Below, piece by piece: positions 8,083 to 15,666 of a DNA stretch of 44,183 bases. A program made the translations under genes and the position numbers. The notes beneath the pieces were generated by a model. It saw only the letters and a program-made list of their open reading frames with translations, made no database searches and was not told where the DNA came from. Within the stretch, counting starts at the first letter, position 1. The number at the start of each line of letters is the position of its first letter. This DNA comes from Bacteroidales bacterium (lineage in GTDB: Bacteria; Bacteroidota; Bacteroidia; Bacteroidales; UBA932), in NCBI GenBank assembly GCA_015060225.1, contig SUYX01000006.1, positions 1 through 44,183 on the forward strand, given 5' to 3'.

Positions 8083-8122
8083 GAAAAGAGGACGACTAAC
8101 ACTTATTAGTCATCCTCTTTTC
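8083..8122 (-). terminator. Strong hairpin terminator after der (probably bidirectional)
   Basis: GAAAAGAGGACGACTAA (8083-8099) pairs with TTAGTCATCCTCTTTTC (8106-8122) around a 6-nt loop with a single mismatch. It touches the der stop codon and separates der from the convergent transposase remnant and restriction genes. The A-rich and T-rich arm ends let it work on either strand. Confidence 0.8.
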
Positions 8123-9435
8123 TATTTCTGCCTCAAGAACACTTGAATAGGAACTCCGTTGAAGTTGAAATGCTCGCGGAGCCTGTTCTCCAGAAAGCGT
8201 TTGTATGGATCCCTGATATACTGGGGAAGGTTACAGAAGAACGCAAATGAAGGGCTTGGACTAGGCAGCTGTGTAATATACTTGATCTTGATGTATTTTC
8301 CTTTCCATGCTGGTGGAGGGTAGTTCTCAATCTCAGGCAGCATAGCCTCATTGAGTTGTGAGGTAGGAATCTTGCGTGAGTAGTTCTCATAAACATCTGT
8401 TGCAGCCTTGAGCACATCAAAGATTCTCTGTTTGTTTATTACAGAGGTGAATATGATTGGAACATCTGTAAACGGTGCAATGCGGTTGAGGATATCCTCC
8501 TTGAACTTCTTCATGGTGTTGTTGTCCTTCTCAATGGTATCCCATTTGTTTACAACTATTACAACACCTTTCTTGTTTTTCTGGATGAGATTGTAGATTG
8601 CCATGTCCTGTGCCTCAACTCCTGCTTGGGCATCTATCATTAGGATACATACATCCGAGTTCTCAATAGAACGTATGGCACGCATCACTGAATAGAACTC
8701 AAGATCTTCCTTAACTTTGGTCTTTTTCCTGAGTCCTGCAGTGTCAACCAGCATGAAATCATATCCGAACTTGTTGTATCTGGTTGCAATTGAATCCCTT
8801 GTAGTTCCGGCAATGTTGGTTACAATGTTCCTTTCTTCGCCAAGGAGGGCATTTGTCATTGAAGATTTGCCCACATTCGGCTTCCCGACAATTGTAATCC
8901 TTGGGATGCTCTCATCCTCGTGGTCAATGACAACATCGTTGTCATCTGGAAGAAGTTCGCAAATCTTGTCAAGAAGGTCACCTGTTCCACCGCCACTGGC
9001 AGAGGCAATGCAGAATGGTTCACCAAGGCCAAGGGCATTGAACTCGTATGCACCGTACATCTTGTCTCCTGTGTCAACTTTGTTTACTGCAAGGATTACA
9101 GGCTTCTTGCAGCGGCGCAGGATTGAAGCAATTTCAGAATCGTAATCGGTAATGCCTGTTGCAACCTCGCACATGAAGAGTATGACATCAGCTTCCTCTA
9201 TTGCAAGAGATACCTGTTTGCGGATTTCCCCCTCAAATATATCATCTGAGTTGCTGGTATATCCACCTGTATCCACAACAGAGAACTCCTTGCCGCACCA
9301 CTCGCTTTTCCCGTAATGGCGGTCTCTGGTTACACCTGCAGTTTCATCAACAATGGCCTGTCTCATGCCTACAAGCCTGTTGAAAAGGGTTGATTTGCCT
9401 ACATTAGGCCTTCCTACAATTGCTACAATTCCCAT
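8122..9435 (-). CDS. der: Ribosome biogenesis GTPase Der (EngA)
   Basis: The 437-residue protein has two tandem GTPase domains, unique to Der, which matures the 50S subunit by binding 23S rRNA. The first P-loop, GRPNVGKST, begins at about residue 8; the second, GKPNVGKSS, lies near residue 180. Each domain has its DTxG G3 motif (VVDTGGY, LVDTAGL) and NKxD G4 motif (NKVD, NKWD). The C-terminal KH-like domain includes [16 protein letters not shown] and ends PIQVFLRQK. The reading frame is open 18 codons further upstream, but the family start is [11 protein letters not shown], so I chose the ATG at 9435. It is the last gene of the leftward run from engB or prs and ends at a strong hairpin. Confidence 0.97.
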   Translation of the reverse strand: MGIVAIVGRPNVGKSTLFNRLVGMRQAIVDETAGVTRDRHYGKSEWCGKEFSVVDTGGYTSNSDDIFEGEIRKQVSLAIEEADVILFMCEVATGITDYDSEIASILRRCKKPVILAVNKVDTGDKMYGAYEFNALGLGEPFCIASASGGGTGDLLDKICELLPDDNDVVIDHEDESIPRITIVGKPNVGKSSMTNALLGEERNIVTNIAGTTRDSIATRYNKFGYDFMLVDTAGLRKKTKVKEDLEFYSVMRAIRSIENSDVCILMIDAQAGVEAQDMAIYNLIQKNKKGVVIVVNKWDTIEKDNNTMKKFKEDILNRIAPFTDVPIIFTSVINKQRIFDVLKAATDVYENYSRKIPTSQLNEAMLPEIENYPPPAWKGKYIKIKYITQLPSPSPSFAFFCNLPQYIRDPYKRFLENRLREHFNFNGVPIQVFLRQK

Positions 9436-9449
9436 ATAATTCTCCAATT

Positions 9450-9689
9450 TTAGCAGCCCAGTCCACAACTTCCGCAGTCTGAACTGCACTCTCCGCTATT
9501 TTTTTTGTTTTTCTTTCCCCAAAGTTTCTTCTCTTCCATTTTTGCACATTGGATGCCCCGTTTGCGCATCTCCCTGTTGTTCTCTATCTCAGTCTCGGGG
9601 AATTTTCCATCTTTCCTGAAAATGATGTTGAAGCAGAGCCCTATAACGCAGAGCCCCACAATAAAAATTGTAAATAAAAGCAGTTTCAT
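9450..9689 (-). CDS. Small conserved membrane protein with Cys-rich C terminus
   Basis: This 79-residue protein has one N-terminal membrane helix ([20 protein letters not shown]), then [30 protein letters not shown] and a tail [12 protein letters not shown]. The tail holds several cysteines in close pairs that could bind a metal or an Fe-S cluster, on the side of the membrane after the helix. I recall short Bacteroidota proteins with the same 'FRK-x-G-x-FP ... MRK-x-GI-x-CA' pattern, sometimes loosely compared with NqrM-like assembly proteins, but I cannot assign a function. The start is the ATG at 9689, which overlaps the nadE stop as TAATG, a translational coupling signature. An ATG at 9701 would add four residues. 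Confidence 0.8.
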   Translation of the reverse strand: MKLLLFTIFIVGLCVIGLCFNIIFRKDGKFPETEIENNREMRKRGIQCAKMEEKKLWGKKNKKNSGECSSDCGSCGLGC

Positions 9690-10531
9690 TATAATAACCA
9701 TTTCTCCTTAAGGCCAAGAGGCTTCTCACTTATATTGAATATAGGAGGTATCTGTGCGGCCTTGAAGGATGCACCTCTTTTAAGTTTTACAATTTTCTCA
9801 ACAATTTGTTTGTCTGCACCCTGTGCAACAAGTTCCTCCGGAGTCTTTCCTCCCTCCTGCATATCAAACAGTATTGAATCCAGGATAGAGTAGTCCGGTA
9901 GAGAGTCTGTATCTTTTTGGCCCTCTCTCAGCTCAGCTGAAGGTGCCTTTGTAATGGTTGAAACCGGAATTACAATTCTGTTGCGGTTAATGTAATTTGC
10001 CAGTTCGTATACTTCACATTTGTAAAGGTCTGCAATGACCATTGCGGCCCCTGCAAGATCTCCGTACAATGTGCCGTATCCGGTACTCAGCTCACTCTTG
10101 TTTGAAGTGTTGAGGAGCAGCGCCCCGAATTTGTTTGAGTAGGCCATCAGGAGGGTTCCCCTTATTCTGGCCTGGAGGTTCTCTTCGGCAACATTCCATT
10201 TGTTGTCGGGACCAAAAACAGGAGAGAGTTCTTTCATGAACTTGTCCCATATCTTCCCGATAGGGACAATGTTGTAGCTCATCCCGAGATTCTCCGCAAG
10301 ATCTACTGCATCCTGCACCGAATGCACTGTGGAGAACTCACTTGGCATAAGCAGTCCATGGACATTTTCCTTGCCCAGAGCCTCTACTGCCAATGCTGCA
10401 ACAACGGCAGAATCTATTCCTCCCGACAGCCCGAGACATACTTTGGTTGCACCACAGGAGTGGATGAACTTTCGCAATCCTTCAACGAGAGTGTTGTGGA
10501 CATCTTCTATATGTAATTTTGATGACAACAT
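9689..10531 (-). CDS. nadE: NAD+ synthetase, ammonia-dependent type
   Basis: The 280-residue protein is the synthetase domain of NadE, which converts nicotinate adenine dinucleotide to NAD+ using ATP and ammonia. The PP-loop SGGIDS is at residues 36-41. Further signatures are NLQARIRG, LLNTSNKSELSTGYGTLYGD (substrate and adenylate binding) and PSAELREGQKDTDSLPDY. It lacks the N-terminal nitrilase (glutaminase) domain of the long glutamine-dependent form. The C-terminal FKAAQIPPIFNIS resembles the C terminus of the long form, so ammonia may come from solution or from a separate glutaminase (inference). The stop overlaps the following small gene, and a hairpin separates it from prs upstream. 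Confidence 0.95.
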   Translation of the reverse strand: MLSSKLHIEDVHNTLVEGLRKFIHSCGATKVCLGLSGGIDSAVVAALAVEALGKENVHGLLMPSEFSTVHSVQDAVDLAENLGMSYNIVPIGKIWDKFMKELSPVFGPDNKWNVAEENLQARIRGTLLMAYSNKFGALLLNTSNKSELSTGYGTLYGDLAGAAMVIADLYKCEVYELANYINRNRIVIPVSTITKAPSAELREGQKDTDSLPDYSILDSILFDMQEGGKTPEELVAQGADKQIVEKIVKLKRGASFKAAQIPPIFNISEKPLGLKEKWLL

Positions 10532-10567
10532 GATGCAATGTTTTAAAGAGTGTTACAATAAATGCCG

Positions 10568-10611
10568 CACCTGGCACAAGACATAAGTTCCCTGATGTCT
10601 GAGCCAGGCCG
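10568..10611 (-). terminator. Hairpin between prs and nadE
   Basis: CCTGGC (10570-10575) pairs with GCCAGG (10603-10608), and AGACAT pairs with ATGTCT inside it, giving a two-part stem in the 91-bp gap downstream of prs on the minus strand. No clean T-run follows, so it may be a partial terminator or processing site rather than a full stop. Confidence 0.5.
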
Positions 10612-10622
10612 GACAGTTTATT

Positions 10623-11573
10623 TTAGAATACGAATGATCCGCTGATGGATGTATCGGTGTAAACTTTGTTGATGATTTCTGCAAACAGTTCAGCAACAGA
10701 GATAACCTTGATTTTTGAAACATCCTGTCCCTCTTTTGCTCTCAAAGGGATGGTATCTGTAACTACAAGCTCGCAAAGTTCTGATTTGGAGATGTTCTCG
10801 TATGCAGCACCGCTTAGAACAGGATGGGTTGCAACGGCCCTTACGCTAAGGGCACCTTTCTCTTTAAGCATATTTGCAGCCTTGCAAAGGGTACCTGCTG
10901 TATCAACCATATCATCAACGATTACAACATTTCTTCCCTCTACATCGCCGATTGCAGTCATTGAACCAACTACATTTGCCCTCTCCCTTGATTTGTGGCA
11001 TACGATAAGCGGACAACCAAGACTTCTTGCATATGCATTTGCCCTTTTTGCACCACCCATATCAGGGGCTGCAATAGAAAGGTTCTCAATGTTTAGGCTT
11101 CTCAAATAGTTGAGGAACAAGCCGCTTGCATAAACATGGTCGAACGGTACATCAAAGAAACCCTGTATCTGGTCTGCGTGGATATCGGCGGTCATTACAC
11201 GGTCGCAGCCGGCAGCAGTAAGCATGTTTGCAACAAGTTTTGCGCCGATTGATACTCTTGGGCGGTCTTTCCTGTCCTGTCTTGCCCAACCGAAATAAGG
11301 CATAACAGCTACAACCTTGTATGCAGAGGCCCTTTTTGCAGCGTCAATCATAAGAAGAAGCTCAAACAGGTTCTCAACAGGAGGGAATGTAGACTGTACG
11401 ATAAATACTGTAGCACCCCTTACGCTTTCGTCAAAAGCAGGCTGGAACTCACCGTCACTGAATACATTGACGATAGATTTTCCCAAATCAAGTTTCAGAT
11501 ACTTGGCAATTTTCTCGGCAAGATACTGTGATCCTCTACAAGAGAAAATTTTAATCACGTGATTATGATCCAT
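10623..11573 (-). CDS. prs: Ribose-phosphate pyrophosphokinase (PRPP synthetase)
   Basis: The 316-residue protein is full length. It makes 5-phosphoribosyl-1-diphosphate from ribose 5-phosphate and ATP, feeding purine, pyrimidine, NAD, histidine and tryptophan synthesis. Signatures are the N-terminal FSCRGSQYLAEKIA, FSDGEFQP, the ATP-binding flexible loop YFGWARQDRKDRPR, the metal/ribose site TADIHADQIQGFFD, and the PRPP loop VVIVDDMVDTAGT, followed by ATHPVLSG. It follows engB after 3 bp and is upstream of nadE, whose pathway uses PRPP through nicotinate phosphoribosyltransferase. Confidence 0.97.
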   Translation of the reverse strand: MDHNHVIKIFSCRGSQYLAEKIAKYLKLDLGKSIVNVFSDGEFQPAFDESVRGATVFIVQSTFPPVENLFELLLMIDAAKRASAYKVVAVMPYFGWARQDRKDRPRVSIGAKLVANMLTAAGCDRVMTADIHADQIQGFFDVPFDHVYASGLFLNYLRSLNIENLSIAAPDMGGAKRANAYARSLGCPLIVCHKSRERANVVGSMTAIGDVEGRNVVIVDDMVDTAGTLCKAANMLKEKGALSVRAVATHPVLSGAAYENISKSELCELVVTDTIPLRAKEGQDVSKIKVISVAELFAEIINKVYTDTSISGSFVF

Positions 11574-11577
11574 AACG

Positions 11578-12174
11578 TTATAGTGTATTTAAGATAGTTT
11601 GTATATACTCAAGGACTTCTTCCCTCCCCGTATGCTTCTCAGATGAAGTGATAAATATTGGAGGAAGTTCTTCCCAATATTTGAGCAGTTCCTTTTTGTT
11701 GGCCTCAATCTGTTTTGCAAGGGCTTCTTTTCCGAGTTTGTCAGCTTTGGTAAAGATTATTGAGAATGGAATGCCTGCCGCCCCAAGGCTTGTAAGGAAT
11801 TCAAGGTCAATCTTCTGTATGTCATGCCTGCTGTCAAGCAATACGAACAGCAGCACCATCTCTTCCGATTCATTTATGAATTCATTTATCATCTTGTGGA
11901 GCTTGACCCTTGCTGTTTGGGAAATTTTTGCATATCCGTATCCGGGAAGGTCTACAAGATACCATGAATCATTTATGAGAAAATGGTTTACAAGGAGTGT
12001 CTTTCCGGGCGTTGAAGATGTCTTTGCAAGACCCTTGTGCTGGCAAAGGGAGTTTATGAGAGACGATTTTCCCACATTGGATCTCCCTATGAAGGCAAAT
12101 TCAGGGTGCTTTGCTTTGGGTTTGTCTTTGAGCCTCGGACTGCTTCCGGCAAAAACGGCCTTGGTTATTTTCAT
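11578..12174 (-). CDS. engB: Ribosome biogenesis GTP-binding protein EngB (YsxC/YihA)
   Basis: This 198-residue single-domain GTPase has the EngB order. It opens with AVFAGSSPRLKD, followed by FAFIGRSNVGKSSLIN (P-loop at about residues 31-38), the G2 segment SSTPGKT, the G3 VDLPGYG, and the G4 TKADK in IIFTKADKLG. The C-terminal FITSSEKHTGREEVLEYI holds the G5 motif. It acts late in 50S subunit assembly. With der downstream in the same run, two ribosome-assembly GTPases share one leftward gene group. Divergent from xseA, with a candidate promoter between. Confidence 0.96.
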   Translation of the reverse strand: MKITKAVFAGSSPRLKDKPKAKHPEFAFIGRSNVGKSSLINSLCQHKGLAKTSSTPGKTLLVNHFLINDSWYLVDLPGYGYAKISQTARVKLHKMINEFINESEEMVLLFVLLDSRHDIQKIDLEFLTSLGAAGIPFSIIFTKADKLGKEALAKQIEANKKELLKYWEELPPIFITSSEKHTGREEVLEYIQTILNTL

Positions 12175-12198
12175 AAATAAAGTTCTGGTATTGGATTA

Positions 12199-12206
12199 CA
12201 AAGGTA
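12199..12206 (-). promoter_or_regulatory. Candidate -7 box for the engB-led leftward operon
   Basis: On the minus strand TACCTTTG matches TAnnTTTG 24 bp before the engB start. I do not find a convincing TTTG element 19-21 bp further up, so only the -7 half is supported. Confidence 0.4.
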
Positions 12207-12246
12207 CAATATTTTTTTGTACCTTGTGCGAAAAATAAGAGAGAGA

Positions 12247-13443
12247 ATGGAAGAGAAGATGACACTTCTGGATTTGCAGGAGAGGATAAAAAGGGGGATT
12301 GAGGATGCTGTACCCTCTGTAGTATGGGTTACGGCAGAGATAGGAGAACTTAACAACCATTATAGCGGGCATTGTTATCTTGATCTTATAGACTACAAGC
12401 AAGGGAACCGTGGCGTTGTGGCAAAGGCGCGGGGAGTGATATGGGGGAGTACTTTCAGGGTGCTTAAGCCTTATTTTGAAACTACGGCAGGTGTACCGCT
12501 TGCCAAAGGAATCAATGTGCTGGTAAAGGTGCAGGTTAGCTTTTCTCCAATTTATGGTCTTGCCCTGAATATTTTGGATATAGACCCTTCGTACACTGTG
12601 GGCGAACTTGAACTCAAGAGGCAGCAGACAATAGCCAGGCTCAAGGAAGAGGGTTGTATGGATATGAATTCACAGCTGCAGCTTCCGGCCCTTCCGCGCA
12701 GGATTGCTGTGGTGTCATCCCGTACCGCTGCAGGGTACAGGGATTTTGTAAAACAACTGCAGGGCAATGAAGGGGGATTCAGATTTACAGTGGAGCTTTT
12801 TCATGCACAGATGCAGGGAGAAGAGGCTCCGGCATCCGTTGTGGCAGCCCTTGAGCAGATAGCTTTAAGGGAGGATGAGTTTGATGTGGCGGTTATTATA
12901 AGGGGAGGTGGTGCTGCCATGGATCTGGTCTGTTTTGATGACTATAATATGGCTGTGAATATTGCCCAGTTCCCTTTGCCGGTAATAACAGGTATAGGAC
13001 ATGACCATGATTTCCATATTGCAGATATGGTTGCGCACACGTGGCTGAAGACTCCTACAGCTGTTGCTGATTTCCTCGTAGAGGCTTTTGCGTCACAAGA
13101 GCAATTTATAATGCATTTGTTTCAAAGAATTTCACTAACTTTAGCACATAAAATTTCAGTGGAGAGGCAGAGGCTCACAAGATTGCATGACAGAGTGCAG
13201 CGGAGTGTGGCCCAAAAGATAGAAGGGGAGAGACGGAAACTTGATATGTTTCAGATGAGGATGGATGCTGCCAGCCCGGCAAAGATACTCGGGAAGGGGT
13301 TTGCGATTGTCTCTGTTGGGGGAAAGAGGGCTTCTGTAGGGGATATAGTATCGGGAAGTGTTGTGAGGGTTCAATTGGCAGACGGTACTGTTGAGTTTGT
13401 TGTAGGGGAGGTAAACAATATAATTGTCGGGAAGAAAAATTAA
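12247..13443 (+). CDS. xseA: Exodeoxyribonuclease VII large subunit
   Basis: The 398-residue product has the XseA layout. An N-terminal OB fold (PSVVWVTAEIGELNNHYSGHCYLDL split over about residues 20-46, then VLVKVQVSF) binds single-stranded DNA. The catalytic domain follows from about 130 with RRIAVVSSRTAAGYRDF, VVAALEQI, VIIRGGGAAMDLVCFDDYNMA, and FPLPVITGIGHDHDFHIADMV, including the family GIGHD motif and conserved GGG/DL. The C-terminal helical region and the ILGKGFAIV barrel end match the family. The frame is open upstream to a TTG at 12217; I chose the ATG at 12247, with 12259 (MTLLDL) also possible. It forms exonuclease VII with XseB, encoded 6 bp downstream. Confidence 0.95.
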   Translation: MEEKMTLLDLQERIKRGIEDAVPSVVWVTAEIGELNNHYSGHCYLDLIDYKQGNRGVVAKARGVIWGSTFRVLKPYFETTAGVPLAKGINVLVKVQVSFSPIYGLALNILDIDPSYTVGELELKRQQTIARLKEEGCMDMNSQLQLPALPRRIAVVSSRTAAGYRDFVKQLQGNEGGFRFTVELFHAQMQGEEAPASVVAALEQIALREDEFDVAVIIRGGGAAMDLVCFDDYNMAVNIAQFPLPVITGIGHDHDFHIADMVAHTWLKTPTAVADFLVEAFASQEQFIMHLFQRISLTLAHKISVERQRLTRLHDRVQRSVAQKIEGERRKLDMFQMRMDAASPAKILGKGFAIVSVGGKRASVGDIVSGSVVRVQLADGTVEFVVGEVNNIIVGKKN

Positions 13444-13449
13444 TGGATT

Positions 13450-13647
13450 ATGGAGAAGAAATTGAGTTATGAAGAGGCTTTGGCCAAGTTGCAGGAACTT
13501 GTGGAGGTGATTGAGTCTCCTGATGCGCAGATAGCTGGGATTGAAAAGGAGCTCAGGAGGGCTATGGAACTGCTGGAACATTGCCGCAAGGAACTTGAGG
13601 GTTATGAAAAGGATTTTGAAAAGATATTAAATAAAGGAGAGTTATGA
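13450..13647 (+). CDS. xseB: Exodeoxyribonuclease VII small subunit
   Basis: The 65-residue all-helical protein has the XseB pattern: MEKKLSYEEALAKLQELVEV (residues 1-20), a turn around ESPDAQIAGIEKE, then a long helix ELLEHCRKELEGYEKDFEKIL. Several XseB chains bind the long helical region of XseA in exonuclease VII, which degrades single-stranded DNA in both directions. It directly follows xseA and its stop overlaps the glgB start as ATGA, so a repair gene and a glycogen gene are translationally coupled here. Confidence 0.93.
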   Translation: MEKKLSYEEALAKLQELVEVIESPDAQIAGIEKELRRAMELLEHCRKELEGYEKDFEKILNKGEL

Positions 13648-15623
13648 TTTACGATACTGATACCTATCTGGAACCGTTCCAGAAAGCGATAAGGGGACGT
13701 CACGAAAGGCTGCTTATAAGAAAGGGGGAGATTGCGGGTTTTGGAAGGAGGATAACTGATTCCGTCAACAACCATCTTTTTTATGGTGTGCATAGGGAGG
13801 GCGACCGCTGGGTGTTCAGGGAATGGGCTCCCAATGCCACATCAATTTATGTTAAGGGAGATTTCAACAATTGGGAGATCTCTCCAGGCTACAGAATGAC
13901 AAACAAAGGTGGTGGAGTATGGGAACTGGCACTCCCTAGAAGAGCCGTAAAACATGGCGACCTTTTCAGATTGCATATTTTCTGGAATGGCGGTGACGGA
14001 GAGAGGCTCCCGTCGTATGCGACCAGATGTGTGCAGGACCCGAGGACATATGTTTTTTCGGCACAGGTGTGGGCACCTTCCCGCAGCTACAAGTGGAAGA
14101 ATCCTCGTGTCCCTAAAGTGGAGAATCCACTTATCTATGAAACACATATAGGGATGGCAGGTGAGGAACCTGCTGTTGCAACATTCAAGGATTTTACAAA
14201 AAATGTACTTCCGAGGATAGCCAAGCTCGGTTATAATACAGTACAGATAATGGCCCTGCAGGAGCATCCTTATTACGGGTCGTTCGGGTACCAGGTCTCA
14301 AATTTCTTTGCTTTGAGTTCCCGTTTCGGTACTCCGGAGGAGTTCAAGGAACTGGTAGATAAGGCTCATAAGCTTGGACTGGCAGTAATTATGGATATAG
14401 TCCATTCCCATGCAGTTAAGAATGAGCTTGAGGGGTTGAGCAACTTTGACGGTACAAAAACCCTCTATTTCCATGCTGGAGACAAGGGGGACCATCCGGC
14501 ATGGGGTACAAGATGCTTTGATTACGGCAAGGACGAAACTCTGTATTTCCTCCTTTCAAACTGCAAATACTGGATGGAGGAGTACAATCTGGATGGATTC
14601 CGTTTTGACGGTATAACAAGCATGCTTTACTGGGATCATGGCCTTGGACGTGCGTTTGGAGGATATGAAGATTACTTCAATGCGAATGTGGATGTGGATG
14701 CCCTTGTGTATCTGGGGCTTGCAAATGACATGATAAAGGAGATACATCCTGATGCATTTACCATTGCGGAGGATATGAGCGGTATGCCCGGGCTTGCAGC
14801 ACCAATCCATGAAGGGGGATGGGGATTTGATTACCGTATGAGTATGGGTGTTCCCGACAATTGGATAAAATGGATTAAAGAAGTTCCGGATGAAAAATGG
14901 AATGTGTGTGATATGTGGTGGCAGCTCACCAACAAGAGGGCAGATGAGAAGACAGTGAGCTATGCGGAGTGCCACGACCAGGCTATGGTTGGGGACAAGA
15001 CAATCATTTTCAGGCTGATGGATGCCCTTATGTACACCCATATGGATTTGGGCATGCAGAGTTTGGAGGTGGATAGGGCAATTGCACTGCATAAGATGAT
15101 AAGGCTGGTTACAATTGCTACTGCGGGTAACGGGTATCTCAACTTTATGGGTAATGAGTTCGGCCATCCGGAGTGGATAGATTTCCCAAGGGAGGGGAAC
15201 AACTGGTCGTATATGTATGCAAGAAGACAATGGAGCCTGGCAGACAGTCCGTTCCTCAGATACGGCAAGCTGCTGGCGTTTGACAAGAAGATGATACACT
15301 TGTTCAGGGAGAACAATATATTGGCATCGGCTCCAATATCAATATATAATGATGAGCCTAAACAGGTGCTTGTGATGGAGAGGGGTGGCTTTGTTTTTGT
15401 CTTTAATTTCAGCCCGTCCGAATCCTATAAGGATTATAGGATAAATATCTTTGGAGGAGAGTATTCCGTAGTGCTTGATACGGACTGGAAAGAATTTAAT
15501 GGATTTGAAAGGAATAGGAAAAAACAGGTACATTATACGCAGGAAGATAACCAGGGGACGTTTTTGACCCTTTATCTTCCGGCAAGGAGTGCGTTTGTCC
15601 TTAAACGTAAATTAGTTAAATAA
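13644..15623 (+). CDS. glgB: 1,4-alpha-glucan branching enzyme (GH13)
   Basis: The 659-residue protein has an N-terminal CBM48 domain (FREWAPNATSIYVKGDFNNW near residues 55-75) and a GH13 barrel. Catalytic residues are readable: nucleophile Asp322 in FRFDGIT, acid Glu376 in TIAEDMSG, and His444-Asp445 in AECHDQA. YETHIGMAG, MALQEHPYYGSFGYQ and NFMGNEFGHPEW are typical of the eukaryote-like branching enzymes found in Bacteroidota. A beta-sandwich C-terminal domain ends the protein. It introduces alpha-1,6 branches into glycogen. It starts within the xseB stop (ATGA) and leads a run of five alpha-glucan genes to 24463. Confidence 0.95.
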   Translation: MIYDTDTYLEPFQKAIRGRHERLLIRKGEIAGFGRRITDSVNNHLFYGVHREGDRWVFREWAPNATSIYVKGDFNNWEISPGYRMTNKGGGVWELALPRRAVKHGDLFRLHIFWNGGDGERLPSYATRCVQDPRTYVFSAQVWAPSRSYKWKNPRVPKVENPLIYETHIGMAGEEPAVATFKDFTKNVLPRIAKLGYNTVQIMALQEHPYYGSFGYQVSNFFALSSRFGTPEEFKELVDKAHKLGLAVIMDIVHSHAVKNELEGLSNFDGTKTLYFHAGDKGDHPAWGTRCFDYGKDETLYFLLSNCKYWMEEYNLDGFRFDGITSMLYWDHGLGRAFGGYEDYFNANVDVDALVYLGLANDMIKEIHPDAFTIAEDMSGMPGLAAPIHEGGWGFDYRMSMGVPDNWIKWIKEVPDEKWNVCDMWWQLTNKRADEKTVSYAECHDQAMVGDKTIIFRLMDALMYTHMDLGMQSLEVDRAIALHKMIRLVTIATAGNGYLNFMGNEFGHPEWIDFPREGNNWSYMYARRQWSLADSPFLRYGKLLAFDKKMIHLFRENNILASAPISIYNDEPKQVLVMERGGFVFVFNFSPSESYKDYRINIFGGEYSVVLDTDWKEFNGFERNRKKQVHYTQEDNQGTFLTLYLPARSAFVLKRKLVK

Positions 15624-15666
15624 AAATATTTGTTGTAATTTCGCGCGCAAAATATATTTACATCAT

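Noticed and set aside
9689-10531. nadE as a truncated glutamine-dependent enzyme
   Set aside because: The N-terminal nitrilase domain is absent, but a domain-only, 280-residue ammonia-dependent NadE is a normal form. All catalytic motifs are present.
14556-15299. Minus-strand open frame of 247 codons inside glgB
   Set aside because: It is antisense to a well-supported GH13 gene, has no start context or family match, and similar shadows occur opposite all long genes here.
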